64,000 bases of DNA from Nageia nagi (GCA_050084985.1 JBITNC010000001.1:199826001-199890000), one strand, 5' to 3'; positions 46,721-59,385 are shown, counted from the first letter of the stretch. Notes: generated by a model from the letters alone, not told the origin. Numbers and translations: made by a program.

Positions 46721-49700
46721 AACAATGAACACATGATTAGTCATATATTATTTTTTGTAAAGTACTAACTTACAGGTACAAAGAATAACATACTTACTCA
46801 ATTCATTCTCAATTTGTTTTTGAGTCTTCACAATAGGAATTCTAATAGGTGGTGAGACATCACTTCACCACTTAATTTGTCAAACCTAGGGTAGTGTTCT
46901 AGGATATATGTGATTGAGTTCTCTATTCAAATGATTGAGACACTAATAAAATCAAATGCTTAACTAAATGGATAAAATGGAATTCAAATGAAAAAGAAAA
47001 TGAATTAGTAGTTTTCAAATATTAAGTTGCAACTTTACACACTTCAAATTAAATATTTAAAACATTCATTTAGTAAATTAAATCATACACATAAATAAAA
47101 GGAAAGAACAAGTAGGGGATATTCTATGAGGTAGAGTGGGCCCTCACTCTTCTAGCATAAGTATCCAAAAATACATAGAATTTGGTAATCAAACTTCTGC
47201 TTGCATTAATGAAATTGAAATACAATATGCTACAACATACACTTTTATCAATTAGGTAACCTCATAAGAATCATGTAGCCCCCTTATATTACATTTAATT
47301 AATAACTATTTACTAAAATTCTACTACAAGAATCATAATAACCTACCAACTAAATCCTATGAGGATACAGGCTTATTCAAATATAGATAATGCTTAATCT
47401 AAGCTAGTACACTTGATTAGATTAGTTGGTCTCTTAGCTGTATCAATGAATGATTAATACAAAACTTAGCAATTTTAAGCAAGGTTGGTGATCATGTATC
47501 CAAATCATGATTGACCCCATAATGTCTTTATTGATGTGTATTGATGATCTCCTTTGCTATTTGCCTCTTATGAATTCATTGTTCATCAACTTTTACTAGA
47601 TTTTGTGATTAACTTCATTACTGAACATGGAAATCATTATTTTGGAGCTTCCCTATTTTGGATATCATTATTCTATATCTCCTTTATTTCACACCTATGG
47701 AATTGAAATTCTATTTCTTTTGAAACAACTTCATCATTTAAAAGCATAATTTTGGGACTATGATTGTATTAATTCATTCAAGTATAAACTAATCATAGAA
47801 TATCATAAATAGACATATCAACATGTATCAAAGCATTAACTTGATCAGAATAATATAAAACATATATTCCATTATCAAATTAAGATAATTAATAGTTAAA
47901 ACATCATTATAAATTCTAATGGCATCCAAAGTAATAGAGCTTATGCAAAATATATCGATAAAATAAAGACTATATTTAGGCTCACCATTTCCCCTAAATT
48001 AGATCATTGTTTCTCATGCAGCAATCAAAAAACTATCATGTTAGTATTCATCTTTCATCCATGGTACTGTTGTATAAGTTCATCAATATCATAAGGCCCA
48101 GTAGCTTCATGTTATCTATCTTCCAAACTTCCTTTGCTAAAGGCATGTCGCATGGTCAGTCTCACCCTAGTCTTCCAATCTTTGAGGTGTATTTCTTTCT
48201 AATCAAGATACCACATCAAAGGTGATCTATACTTCATACCAACCCATGAAAATATATTATATTATATAATTATGATTAGCATTAAAGCTCTATTATAATC
48301 CCATTCAATATTATATGGATAAATGATATCCCTATGCTCTTCATTTTGCAGTCTCCCTCGTGTTCAATAAACTTCTAAATCTTGATAATAATATTTGTTA
48401 ATAGCTACTTGGCATTCTATCAAGCATATTTGCATTACATTTTCACAGGTATATTACATAGTAGGGCTAGTTATTAGGCATTGGAATTTCTTTACCAACA
48501 CTTAAGGGAATATAGGCTCTATTATTATAGGAAAATTATCTTAAACCTTCTTTTGTTGAAATAAAACAAGATTTTATCTCTATTTTTTATGATTAATTAA
48601 GATAGACACAAATGCTCAAAGGTGGATCTCTCCAACATAAATATTGGGCATAAAATGAATGTTTGTACTAAGGAATAATCCATGTAAGAAATATTCAAAT
48701 CATAAAAATTTATCATCTTTTGAAGAATTAGTGTAATCACTTACAAATTCTTTCTCATCGTCAATCAAGTAGGGAATTTCATTTTGAATCCTCCTCACCT
48801 ACCACCTAAAACATTGTTCCTTGAGATACATATTGTATATGCATTATGGTTATCTTAAATGAATTACCTCTTCAAATATACAACAAACATCTAGTGCAAC
48901 ATGTTTAATCATTTAATTTTCTTACTTAATTATTGTATCACTTGCTTATTTCTCTAATATGATAAATTTTCTTGAAACAGCACTTCATTCTACCTACTTG
49001 AATATCTTACCATTTGTTTATGGTTTTATTATTTCAAATATGGTCAAATTAAATGAAAGCTTTCCAATGTTGAATGTAATGACTACTAATAAATGTAGTG
49101 AAGTTAATTACAAATAGAGTCTAGTAATGATAATTTCTTATGGATTTCAATGGATGCTTTAAGAAATGTTCTTTCTAGCATCTTGTATCATGTTATTATG
49201 ACCTTATAGTGTTTAAAGAGGATATGAATGTTGACATCAATATAAAGAAACATGGTTTTAGGATATGTTGACCACATGAGGAAGGTATGAAGATCAATGA
49301 TGTAAGAAATTTGAGTACATTTGTTATCCTACCATCTTCTAATTTAGAGAAAGATTGAAAAATTCTATAGAACTTGTGATGCTTCCTCCTAAGATACTTG
49401 ATAATCCATATTATATACTGCAAACTATTGTGGGGTGAATCTAATAAAATCATAATGAAGAAAGAGTGTGAGTATTATATGAATGTTTTAGCACTATAAA
49501 CATCATGTGTTCCTTCCCTTACATTACTTCTACAGTACCACACTTTTATCTAATTATAAAGCCACTCATTAAGGACTCTATGGAAGTATATATAGTACAA
49601 AAATCTTCTCATTTTGAAATTATTTTGTTAAGCATGTTTGTACACAATCAGATGGGAGGTATTAATAAAGAAACTTTGGCTATAGAAAAGAATAAGAACA

Positions 49701-49849
49701 TTCAATTTAGAGCATCTCAAGGTTGAACTTATACTATAATAATAGGATAATTATCCCTTATTTTTGCATTGTGTTTGTGTGATTTTTATTTTGAACTTGG
49801 GCATAATATGGTCAAATGATAACCCCACATGAATACATGGTATCAAAAA
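46721..49849. other. Degenerate DNA, nothing confidently recognised
   Basis: Weak coding-like stretches appear on the minus strand near 48,240-48,000 and on the + strand at 49,200-49,480 and 49,505-49,726, without a known motif. The stretch probably holds decayed transposon genes. Confidence 0.35.
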
Positions 49850-52129
49850 AGGATTTTGTAGTAAAGCATGAGATTTTTGAATCAATTCAAGCTCTTTTTC
49901 CTGATCAAGAATATTTCATGCTAATACACACATTAAATAATGAGATAGATCCTTAATGACTTGATCAAATTCCACTAGATAAATTCACCCAAAATTTTGA
50001 TTTGGTCTTGATTTTCCAATAAACTATTTGACAAAATTCCTCATCGAGTCTTATAGAATATAATGTGCAACTAGGTTGATGTTCACAAAGTGAGAGATAG
50101 AGGAATCGAGGAGAAAATTTGACATTGTTATACTAATGTTGATATAAGGGTACACATCTTTCTTATGGGAGACAGATCACACCCACATATACAAAAGATC
50201 AATAAAAAGGAATTGGAGAGCGAAAAGTAGTAGTGGGTATCCCAAATATGATTACTACCTTATTACAATTTGTGAACCATTAGAAGGATAAAAGAAAATC
50301 TATTTCCTATTTTATATTTTTATATGGTCCATTAGACTTGCATTGAGAAAAATATTATGCACTTGTGTATAAAAAAATTAGAGAATGGAAAAATTACAAC
50401 TTTTATAAAAATGGATTCTTGTGAAATGGTTTTGAGAGGCTAGATACAAGGTTGGATGATTTGCCTAACTTTCCATAAGATTTTGGACATTCCTTAGCAT
50501 AGTGAAGAAAAGGTTAATGTCTAGATAGGGGTTGTTATGGATATGGAGAAGCCTTAGAAGGGAAAATTATTCAAATTCCTCATAGTATTCTTAATGATTT
50601 CACTAGCAACATTGGTCTCTAAAGTAATTGCACATATTAAGGGGTGTCTTGGATCAAATCAAACTAATTTTAAAAGAGTCATTAGTTGAATCCAAGGATG
50701 TGTAGTATTTGGGTTCTAGGTATCTTATGGTCCTAGTACAAATCCCCATGTGTAATGAGAGAGAGGTATGGAAAATCCATTTTGATTGTATGTCAGTTTG
50801 TTTGACTAAGGGACTAGATGATAATTCAAGTAATCAATGATTTAAAGGATTTTAAGATATTGTAGAGGTTTTTAAGTGGATATAAAATGGTATAAACATT
50901 CTTTATCAACATTGGGGTGGCTACCAAAAAAAAAAATAGTGCAACCAACTACTTTCTTCTTCTATTAATCTTTCATATCGAGCTACAAGTGCAACATGGC
51001 CATAACAAATAAAGGTTATTTTTAAAGTTTAACACAAGTATTAGCTCAAAAAAAATAACACACAAAGTATAGTACATGATTTAAATCCTATCTATGACAA
51101 ATTTGAGAGACTATTAATGAAGTTTGAAAGTAGAATTGTTCAAGCTACAAAAGAACTTGGAAATAATAAACTCTTGGAAACTACATGTGAAAGTTGATTT
51201 TTTTGTAGGAGCAATAAAGAAATTAAGATAGGGGGACCTATAAAGTGATTAACCAAGCATACCTACATAGTAAGCCACATAAATGATAAAAAAAATAAAG
51301 TATTGATACCTTTAGGAAGTTTGAACTACAAAATACCATCACCCTCAAAAGTGATGAAAGTAAAGGGAGGTATCATGGATATTTATTTTATGATTCCAAT
51401 TATAGAAATTGAATGTCTTGTGAAGAGGATTTATTAATTTAGATATCAAAAGGTCTTTTAATTAGAGTGGTTATGAGTACACTATAAATATGTTTACAGA
51501 GATAAAAATAGGATTAAAGTGTGATTATCTTTGCATAATTATGAGAGTTAATATTGATACAAATGTTATCACTTCATGTGTTTCATGATGAGATGATCAA
51601 AAGAAAGGAAGGTTATAGTTTGCAAAAATGGCATTGATGATGTTGTTGGTAGGAAGATGTAAGAGTAGAATTGCAAAAGCCACATGGAAGATGAAAGTTT
51701 GCTATAGGAGTAGGAAAGTCCTAAGTAGAGGGGAATGCTGAGGCATGGAAATGGAATCATCTTAACACAAAAATCCCCATTAAATATCACCTTACGGATG
51801 CTTTAGGAAATGGTAATACATGTTTTAATATATCTAATTAGTCTAATAGTTATAAGATGTTGTCTTTTGTTACTAATTAATAATTTCATATTTTAGAGAC
51901 TTTATATTACTAATATTTGTTATAATGGAAGATATTTGCAATAAATCATTTCTCCTAAGGACTAAGGTCATATGAGAAACCCTCCTTTTGGCTCATGAAA
52001 ATAGAATGAAATACTTGGTGCTAAATTATTTTAGAAATAATTCATCTTCTCTAATCATTTCCTCTATGAAGACTCATATTTTTCAAACTTTATGTATTTT
52101 TAGTAGACCAAAAGGGCTTTTAGATATGG
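49850..52129. other. Degenerate DNA, nothing confidently recognised
   Basis: On the + strand long segments read like protein with scattered stops (for example KLENGKITTFIKMDSCEMVL near 50,380-50,440), but no domain was identified. The codon pattern suggests an old coding sequence of unknown family. Confidence 0.3.
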
Positions 52130-52440
52130 TTTAAAAACACCACCAAAGTGCTTTACTAATGGTTATCCTATCATCATCTATGCAGGCACCACAAAAAGTG
52201 GGTCCTTTATGGCAGTGGCTAATACCTGCCATCATATAGACCATTAAATAATCACCTTTAAAATAATGGATGGTATAAGTTGCTCTATAAGGTACCCCAA
52301 AAATAAAAATGGTGGTTAATAACTGCCATATAAAACTATAGGGACTCTTGTTTAAGGGGTGGTTAAATTTGTCACAATTTAGAGGCATTAATTAAGGTAG
52401 TTTAAAACTATTGCCAAAGAAATTAATAAAGAAAAAAGTA
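52130..52440. repeat. Cluster of quasi-palindromic 18-20-mers
   Basis: Four imperfect palindromes of related sequence: ggcagtggctaatacctgcc (52,211-52,230), ggtggttaataactgccat (52,311-52,329), ggtggttaaatttgtcac (52,358-52,375) and ggtagtttaaaactattgcc (52,396-52,415). Clustered sub-terminal inverted motifs like these are common near the ends of CACTA and other DNA transposons, but no CACTA terminus was found next to them. Confidence 0.55.
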
Positions 52441-52599
52441 TAACATAGAAGTATTCTTCCAATGGGAGAATGCTTATAAGCTAGGTTGTCCTTAGTTTCT
52501 TGAGGCACTCAAGCTCAATCATAGTGAGCCTAATAAAATTATTTTCCATGGGCTCCCAAAGGATGGCCCAGTCGAATTTACCAATCACTATTTAATGTT

Positions 52600-52830
52600 T
52601 TACAAGTACAACATATGATATGAAGTGATCTAAATGCTCTACTAATATGATATGGAATGATCTAAGTACACCATATGATATGATATGATATGAAATGATA
52701 CAAATGCACCATCTATAGATATGAAATTATCTACGTATGTCATATGATATGAAATGATTGAAATGCATCATATATATAATTACATGAAATGATATGAAGC
52801 ATCATATATTTCATAGCATTTATAGTTTTG
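52600..52830 (+). repeat. ~32-bp tandem repeats at the start of the larger array
   Basis: Five or six copies of 'catatgatatgaaatgatctaaatgcacc' spaced about 28-38 bases apart (near 52,613, 52,645, 52,673, 52,712 and 52,740). The same motif occurs once in each ~275-bp unit to the right. Confidence 0.75.
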
Positions 52831-53927
52831 GGTTGAATAGTTAAGTATTACAATTACATTTTTAACAATTTACCACTTTTGGAATGGTTTTTGATACTTT
52901 CTTAAATGATTTTTTATCATATAGCTAATTTTACACCTAATAAATGCATCTAAAAATTCTTTACAATATTTCATTTTTTGCATATCCTACAATCATAAGA
53001 TTAATCATTATATATGCATGGTTTACCTTCTTGGTCATGAAGGATATCTTAAGGGAGCTTTGAAATTCATTTCCAAAATACCCATAAGCCACTACAAAAG
53101 TGGTAAGTTGGTATATGCTAGCTAAAAATAGAAAAAATATGTGGTTACTAAGAGCATACCATAAAATGATTAGATGAAAGAATGAAACATGTTGTGGGCT
53201 CCTTCATTGCATTGCCTATATTGGAATGATTTTATAATTAAATTATGACATATGATATGAAATGATTTAAATACACCATATGATGTAAAATTGGCTTGGA
53301 TAAGGAAACAAACTATTCAAACCAAAACAAATTTAAATATCAAAAACTAGTCCAAAAGAGGTAAGTTATCAAAATCATGCTAACCTAACATAGAAAAATA
53401 ATAAGTGGTTACCAAGTGCATATCATGTTGAATATACAAAATTATTAGATGAAAATAATAGAACATTTTATGGACTCCTTTATTGCATGACCTAAATCAG
53501 AATTATTTTACAAATAAATTATGACATGATATGAAATGATTTAAATACACCATATGATCAAAATACTAGCTTGGATAAGGAAACCAATTATTCAACCCAA
53601 AAAATCTCCAAGTATTACAAACATGTACAAAAGTGGTAAGTTACCAAATTCATACTAGCCAAACACAAAAAAAATATATGGTTACTAAGTGCATACTATG
53701 TTGTATATATAGAATGATTAGATGAAAATAATTTAACATGTTGTGGGCTCCTTCATTGCATGGATTGTATTAGAATTATTTTACAAATAAATTATGACAT
53801 GTGATGTGAAATGATTTAAATACACTATATGAATTGAAAACTAGCTTAGATAAGGAAACCAACTATTTAACCTAAAAATTTTCCAAGTGCTAAAAACCAA
53901 TACAAAAGTGGTAACTTGCCAAAAATA
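52831..53927 (+). repeat. ~275-bp tandem array, left part
   Basis: The anchor 'aaa-gtggtaagtt' occurs at about 53,099, 53,358, 53,633 and 53,909. A second anchor, 'gaaatgatttaaatacacca', occurs near 53,258, 53,530 and 53,807. Spacing is 260-276 bases. The array is cut by element D inside a unit and resumes at 59,816. Confidence 0.85.
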
Positions 53928-54337
53928 TGTTAGGATCCCACATCCTTACATTTTAATGTTAGTATTAGTATTTTATTAAATTGCTAGCCTATATTGTAAA
54001 TCGTAATATTATGATTGTAAGGGCAGGGCCTAATTTTGGATTACTATTAGGATTAGGGTTAGTTTATTATAAATAGGTAAAAGTGTGTGGAGAAATGCAT
54101 CTTGAACATTATTTTTCACTTTTGAAGTTGTAAGAAGGTAGCCCCCTCAAAGCAACATATGATTCTATTACTATTCAGTAAAATCCTATCCTTATCTGCT
54201 TATTGTTGCTATTTCATGTTCTATTTATTTGTGCATGCTCTATTATTTCCACTAGCTAGTTATCATTTTCATATTTCAAATTGATATTCATTTAATTTTT
54301 GCAATATTTCCCTTTTCATATTTGTAGCATTGTAACA
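53928..54337 (+). repeat. 5' LTR of element D
   Basis: 410 bp, tgttaggatcccacatcc to gcattgtaaca. A TATA-like 'ttataaatag' lies near 54,067, just after a telobox-like 'ggattagggttag' (54,049-54,061). It pairs with 59,401-59,810. Confidence 0.95.
54065..54077 (+). promoter_or_regulatory. Putative LTR promoter TATA element of D
   Basis: tattataaatagg, kept in both LTR copies (the other near 59,537-59,550) although neighbouring bases differ. It is preceded within about 10 bases by TTAGGGTTAG-like sequence. Promoter function is inferred from LTR position only. Confidence 0.5.
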
Positions 54338-54339
54338 TC

Positions 54340-54352
54340 TGGTATTAGAGCA
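54340..54352 (+). other. Primer binding site of element D (initiator-tRNA-Met type)
   Basis: TGGTATTAGAGCA, two bases after the 5' LTR. One C-to-T change from the standard plant iMet site. Confidence 0.85.
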
Positions 54353-55150
54353 CTTTCTAGGGCCATTCTACTACAGGAAAATAAAAAAAATTCTTACAGG
54401 TGTAAGCTAGAAACCCTATATTGGGGGTTTTAAAATATCTAGGAGGATCTATCATTTTTAGGTAAGAACTTGCCCATAAAGTTGTGTGTGAAGTGAGGTG
54501 CAAAGAACTTTGCACCAATACCTAGGCCTCATATAAAAGCCTACATAGAATTGGACTCCATGTACCAAAAGGTATATCAGAGACTATCTAGGTTATAAAT
54601 GAAAACTAGGTAGGAAGTTGTATTAGCCATCTATAAATTGTAGTGCACCAGCAAGTGCTACTAAAAAGTTACTTATCACAAAAGCCATCTCCATAGCCTC
54701 TTTCCTTATGAAAGTTGGATAGGAGGGGTGTTTAGACAAGCCTACATAGTAGATAATCCTTACCCTAGAATCATTTCTTCACATAAAAAACCTTGATTTA
54801 AGAGGCAAAATGTATGACATGTAGTTTTTTAGAGCTACAAAAATTGGCATTTCAAAAGTAGAAAAAACTTTAGAGCTAAATAACTAAAAATTTGTATCAT
54901 TTCAGCAGTTGTTAACAAAAGTAGATAGACCCATAGACATAAAAAAAAGTCTAGAAGTCCAAAAATCATCATCAAGAGACCTAGCCCATTGTGATCATCT
55001 TCTTGAGTTAATCATTTTGATATATTACACCTATACACTTTTTTGGGAACTTTTTAAAAATAGCAATTTTTAAAAATAATAGTTTCCAAAAATAGCATCA
55101 TAAGCTAATCTTACCATGATGACATTTCAAACTATGATTCAATAAATGGT
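54353..55150 (+). other. Leader of element D
   Basis: Non-coding or very decayed gag start. No domain is seen before about 55,160. Confidence 0.5.
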
Positions 55151-55956
55151 AGATACACCTACTAGTACATTTAAGGCAAAAATCCAACAAATATAGACCC
55201 AAATACACACCCTTGATAGTAAATGTGATAGTATCCAACTAAGTCTCAGTCATACCAATAATGCATCTAGTTCATAGCAAATAGGGCATCCACAAGGGTA
55301 TCATAATAACTTTTAGAGCCAATAAGGTGGTTTCATTCTTCCTTGCAGAACCAAATTGTATTTTTCTTGATTTGATGGAGATGATCCCATTGGTTGGATT
55401 TATAAGTCCAAATAGTATTTCACATTAAACCAAATTCTAGAGGATTTGAAGGTGCACATGGCAACTTTTCATTTGGATTGTGAGGCTCTCCAATGGCACC
55501 AGTGGTACTCAAAAATGCATCTTGCTCCTTCATGGGATGAATTTAATCAACAATTATTGATTCATTTTGGTCCTAATGACTAAATATTTCATAGGGGCAT
55601 TGACCAAGTTATGTCAAACTACAATAGTCAAAGAATACCAAAATTAGTTTGAGAAATTGGTGATCACACAAAGGGGTTGGATGATGCATTTTTCACAAGT
55701 TATTTTATCAGTGGATTAAAGGAAGAAATTAAACTAGAGGTCAAAATGTTTAATCCCAAAACTATGATGGATGCTATTGCTTTGGCAAAGTCCACTAAAG
55801 TAAATCTAGTGCTCATCAATGAAATGTAAGACCCCAATTCACAAAAACACATAATATTTCCTATTCCTCTAATAACATAAGTAAAAGAAGGGTTTATGCT
55901 ATAATTGTGATGAGAAATTTGTTTGTGGTCATCATTGTACTCAACAAAAGTTATAT
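55150..55956 (+). pseudogene. gag and zinc knuckle of element D, broken
   Basis: The capsid core at about 55,350-55,830: FDGDDPIGWIYKSK, then ILEDLKVHMATFHLDCEALQ, WDEFNQQLLIHFGP, FISGLKEEIKLEVKMFNP and MMDAIALAKSTK. This is the retrotransposon gag order of plant chromoviruses. A CCHC-like knuckle, CYNCDEKFVCGHHC (about 55,892-55,934), follows and is in frame with the protease piece. Stops interrupt the core at several points. Confidence 0.8.
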
Positions 55957-56430
55957 TTGCTTAATGCTAATACTTCTAGTGAGGAGGAATATGAGAGTGC
56001 ACCCGAAGAGGTTATAGAGGAAATTCTAGATGAGGAGGCCTTGGTTATCTCTTATAGTGCATTGGTAATAATTACTACCCCTCAAACTATGATGGGCAAA
56101 GGGTTTTTTAAAAAGTTCCCTCTCATAATATTGTTGGATTCAAGAAGTACTCATAATTTCATTGATCCATGGGTGGCTAAGGTTTCTAACTGTCACATCC
56201 ACCCTACAAATAATTTTGAGGTTATAGTTGGTCATGGAGGAAAACTAGTATGCAATGGCACATGTCATAATGTTAAACTGAGCATGGACCACTATACTTT
56301 GAAAAGTGACATGTATGATTTACCACTTGGGGGATGTGATATAGTTTTGGAGGTACAATGGCTGAGGACTTTAGGCATCGCGGATTGGAATTTTGCAAAG
56401 TTATGGATGACCTTCAAGATATATGAATAA
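55957..56430 (+). pseudogene. Aspartic protease of element D
   Basis: An open stretch of 157 residues beginning at a TTG inside the continuing gag frame, so this is not a real start. An acidic linker (EEEYESAPEEVIEEI) is followed by the protease: IILLDSRSTHNFIDPWVA, where the active-site D-S-G is D-S-R, and GGCDIVLEVQWLRTLGIADW, the conserved 'lgg.DvVLGvqWL..LG.v.wd' with Gly to Glu. The glycine loss would inactivate it. Confidence 0.85.
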
Positions 56431-56499
56431 GAGCATACTCTTAGAGGATTATAAGGTGGACCTATACAAATTGTGAGCTCACATCACATGGAAAAGATC

Positions 56500-57525
56500 C
56501 TATGAAAAATTGGAAAAGGGATGCTGGTACAATTATACTCTTTATCAATCATCAAATTTAAAGTCATAAAGCTTAAGGATCTATAGCCCATCTTAAGTAA
56601 GCATGCAAGTATCTTTGAGGAACCAATGGGCTTACCACCCCAATGATCACATGTTCATGCTATCCAGTTGGTGTTGAGAAGTCACCCACCAAACATTCAT
56701 ACTTACTGATATCCTTGTTCACAAAAAAATGAAATTGAAAAATTGGTTAAGGAACTATTGGATGTAGGAGTAATCCAACCTAGCATAAGCCCATATTCTT
56801 CTCCAATTATATTGGTTCATAAGAAAGATGGTTCATGGTGTATGTGTGTAAATTTTAGGGCCCTCAACAAAATTAACATCAAGGACAAATTTCCCATACC
56901 GATCATTGATGAATTATTAGATAAACTACATGGGACAAGATTTTTTTTTTTCAAGTTGGACCTATGATTTGGGTATCACCAAATCCACCTCAACGAGGAG
57001 GATATACCAAAAACTACAATTTTCACCCATGAGGGCCATTATGAGTTCCTAGTCATGCCTTTTGGCCTCACAAATGCCCCATACACATTTCAAATTTTAA
57101 TGAATCAGATGTTTCATCTATTCTTTAGGAAGTTCATTTTAGTTTTCTTTAATGATATCTTGATCCACAATAAGATATGGCAAGAACATGTGGCACATGT
57201 TGAACAAACCTTACAAATTTTGAAGGAACATTAGCTACATGCAAAAAAATCAAAATGTTCATTTGAAAAGAGGGAAATTGACTACTTAGGCCATATTATA
57301 TCTAAAGAGGTAGTTAAGGTGGATCCATAAAACATTATTGACTTTTAGAACTGGTCTATTCCTACATATTTGAAAAGTCTTTGAGGATTCTTGGGGTTGA
57401 CAAGCTATTATAGAAAATTTATGAAGAATTATGGCAAGATTGTAGCACCTCTAACCATGTTGTTAAAAAAGAATGCATTCTAGTGGTCCCCTCAAGTTGA
57501 GGTAGCTTTCCTTAAGCTCAAGAAG
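56500..57525 (+). pseudogene. Reverse transcriptase of element D, broken
   Basis: Pieces: LLDVGVIQPSISPYSSPIIL, VHKKDGSWCMCVNFRALNK, FKLDL then stop TGA (56,965-56,967, for an Arg codon CGA), FLVMPFGLTNAPYTFQ, and VFFNDILI. The catalytic box Y-x-D-D has become F-F-N-D, removing the first metal-binding Asp. Later KCSFEKREIDYLGHIIS and [13 protein letters not shown] are the usual connection motifs. All seven or so in-frame stops from here to 57,835 are explainable as CGA, CAG or CAA with C changed to T. Confidence 0.9.
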
Positions 57526-58136
57526 GTGATGTGTACCACTTTAGTATTAGCAATGCCAAATTTTTCTAAAACCTTTATGATAGAAAGTGATGCTTGTGGA
57601 GTAGGAATCAATGTAGTATTGATGCATGAGGGGCATCCCTTGGTGTTCACTAGTAGAACACTCTTTGGTAAAAATTTGGGTAAATCCATTTATGAGAAAG
57701 AAATGCTTACCATCATTGATGCAGTTCAACATTGGATGCCATATCTCATTGGTCACCATTTCATCATCCTCACAGATCATCATAGTTTGAAAGTTTTGAT
57801 TGAGCAATACATTTCTATGCCTAAGCAATGAAAATGGGTGACCAAAATACTAGGGTATGATTATGAGATAGTATATTGTAAAGGTAAAGAGAATGTGGTT
57901 GCCAATGCTCTATCCAAAAAATTTGAAGATCAAGTAACACTACAAGCTCTTTTGTATCCTATTCCTCAATGGTTGGATAAAGTTAAACAAGAGTGGGCAA
58001 AGGATAGCTCCACCCAAGAATTATTAAAACAAATCAATCAAGACCCCATAAGTAAACCACACCGCACATGGAATGATGGTATTTTGAGATTCAAAGGCCA
58101 AATTTTATTACTATCTCCTTCAAAATGTAAATAAAA
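57526..58136 (+). pseudogene. RNase H of element D
   Basis: Open piece 57,526-57,831 has FMIESDACGVGINVVLMHEG (usual 'etDAS..giGaVL.Q.g'), FTSRTLFGKNLGKSIYEKEM (Y..yekEllai) and ILTDHHSLKVLIEQ (tDh.sLk.l.eq). After one stop, 57,838-58,134 continues with LGYDYEIVYCKGKENVVANA then LSKK, the conserved 'GydfeI.YkpGk.N.vaDaLSR', with the final Asp of the DALSR motif now Asn. It links RT to integrase. Confidence 0.88.
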
Positions 58137-58139
58137 AAT

Positions 58140-58960
58140 ACTTTCCAAATTGCATTCCACACCTACATTAAGACATGATAGATTTTTGAAAACTTATAAG
58201 TGGGTGGCATGGTTGTTCTATTGGGTAGGTATGAAATTGGATATCAAGAAGTTTGTGGTAGCTTATGATGTGTGTTAATGATAAAAGGGTGAGATAGTGC
58301 ATACTTTGGGACTCCTTCAACCTCTTCCCACACCTACTCATACATGGATTGATATCTCAATGGATTTCATTGAAGGCCTTTCTAAATCCAATGGTAAATC
58401 AATTATTCTAGTGGTGGTTAATCGATTATCCAAATATGCTCATTTTGGTTCATTAGTTCATCCCTACAAGGTAATGACATTGGCATAATTATTTCTAGAT
58501 ATAATTTTCAAACTACATGGCATGCCAGAGATGATTGTCAGTGATCATGATCTCACTTTTACAAGCCATTTTTGGCATGAGCTTTTTAAGTTGCAAGATA
58601 CCCAACTAAACATGAGCTCAACATATCACCTACAAATTGATGGTTATACTAAAATTGTTAACAAATGTTTGGAAACATATTTACATTATTTTGCTTTAGC
58701 ATAACCTATGCATTAGGTATGATGGCTTCCCTTGGTTGAGCAGTGGTATAATACATCTTATCATTCTACTAACAAGATGACCCCCTATGAAGTAGTATAT
58801 GGTCAAGCTCCACCAGTAGTCACCTTGTATGTTGTAGGTACTAGTAAAGTTTAAGAAGTTGACTCAACTTTAGTTACTCAAGATGATATTATTCATTTGC
58901 TCAAGGATAACCTTCAAATAGCCCAACACCATATGAAATAATAGGCTGATCAACAACATA
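58140..58960 (+). pseudogene. Integrase of element D, broken
   Basis: H2C2 zinc region remains near 58,150-58,280 (HSTPTLRHDRFLKTYKWVA … CYDVC-like). The catalytic core starts near 58,330: [19 protein letters not shown] (first Asp), PEMIVSDHDLTFTSHFWHEL (second Asp) and YHLQIDGYTKIVNKCLETYL, where the catalytic Glu is replaced by Lys. Then TNKMTPYEVVYGQAPP, the usual 'tg.tPFe.vYGr.PP'. After the core, REFQIDDMVFLRL is the GPY/F-type lead. Stops occur between the pieces. Confidence 0.88.
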
Positions 58961-59385
58961 TGGAAAGGGAGTTCCAAATAGATGACATGGTCTTTTTGAG
59001 GCTGTAACCTTATCAACAATAATTCTTAAAAATAAAAGGCCCTTAAAAATTGACCCCAAAGTTTTATGGTCCCTACAAGGTGTTATAATGCATTGGCCTA
59101 GCTGCATACAAGATTCACCCAATGTTTCATGTCTCTTATCTCAAGAAAGTGGTTGGATTAGAGGTTCAGGTTTAGACATAATTACCTAATTTGGTGAAGT
59201 ATGGATCAATGGTTGGTGTACCTAAAGTAGTTCTAAATAAACATTCATGGTAGCTTCATAATTGCTCCATCACATAAGTCCTTATACAGTGGCAAGGCAT
59301 GACACCAAAAGATGCAACATAGGAAATACTTCATTAGCTATAGTAATAGTTTTCACACTTCAAGCTTTGAGGACAAAGATTCATC
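58961..59385 (+). pseudogene. Integrase C-terminus and chromodomain of element D, broken
   Basis: The GPY-like part PKFYGPYKVL lies near 59,060, then AAYKIHPMFHVSYLKKVVG (usual 'yrL.LP....iHpVFHvS.Lk'). The chromodomain near 59,230-59,350 reads VLIQWQGMTPKDAT with EILH…FSHFKL (usual 'vLIkW..l...eATWEd...l...fP.f.LEDk'), followed by the RFIPRGIA tail. The domain targets chromoviruses to certain chromatin. Several stops at former CAG and TGG codons. Confidence 0.8.

Noticed and set aside
57547-57828. 93-residue open frame on the minus strand
   Set aside because: It is the antisense shadow of the element D RNase H, which has clear domain motifs.
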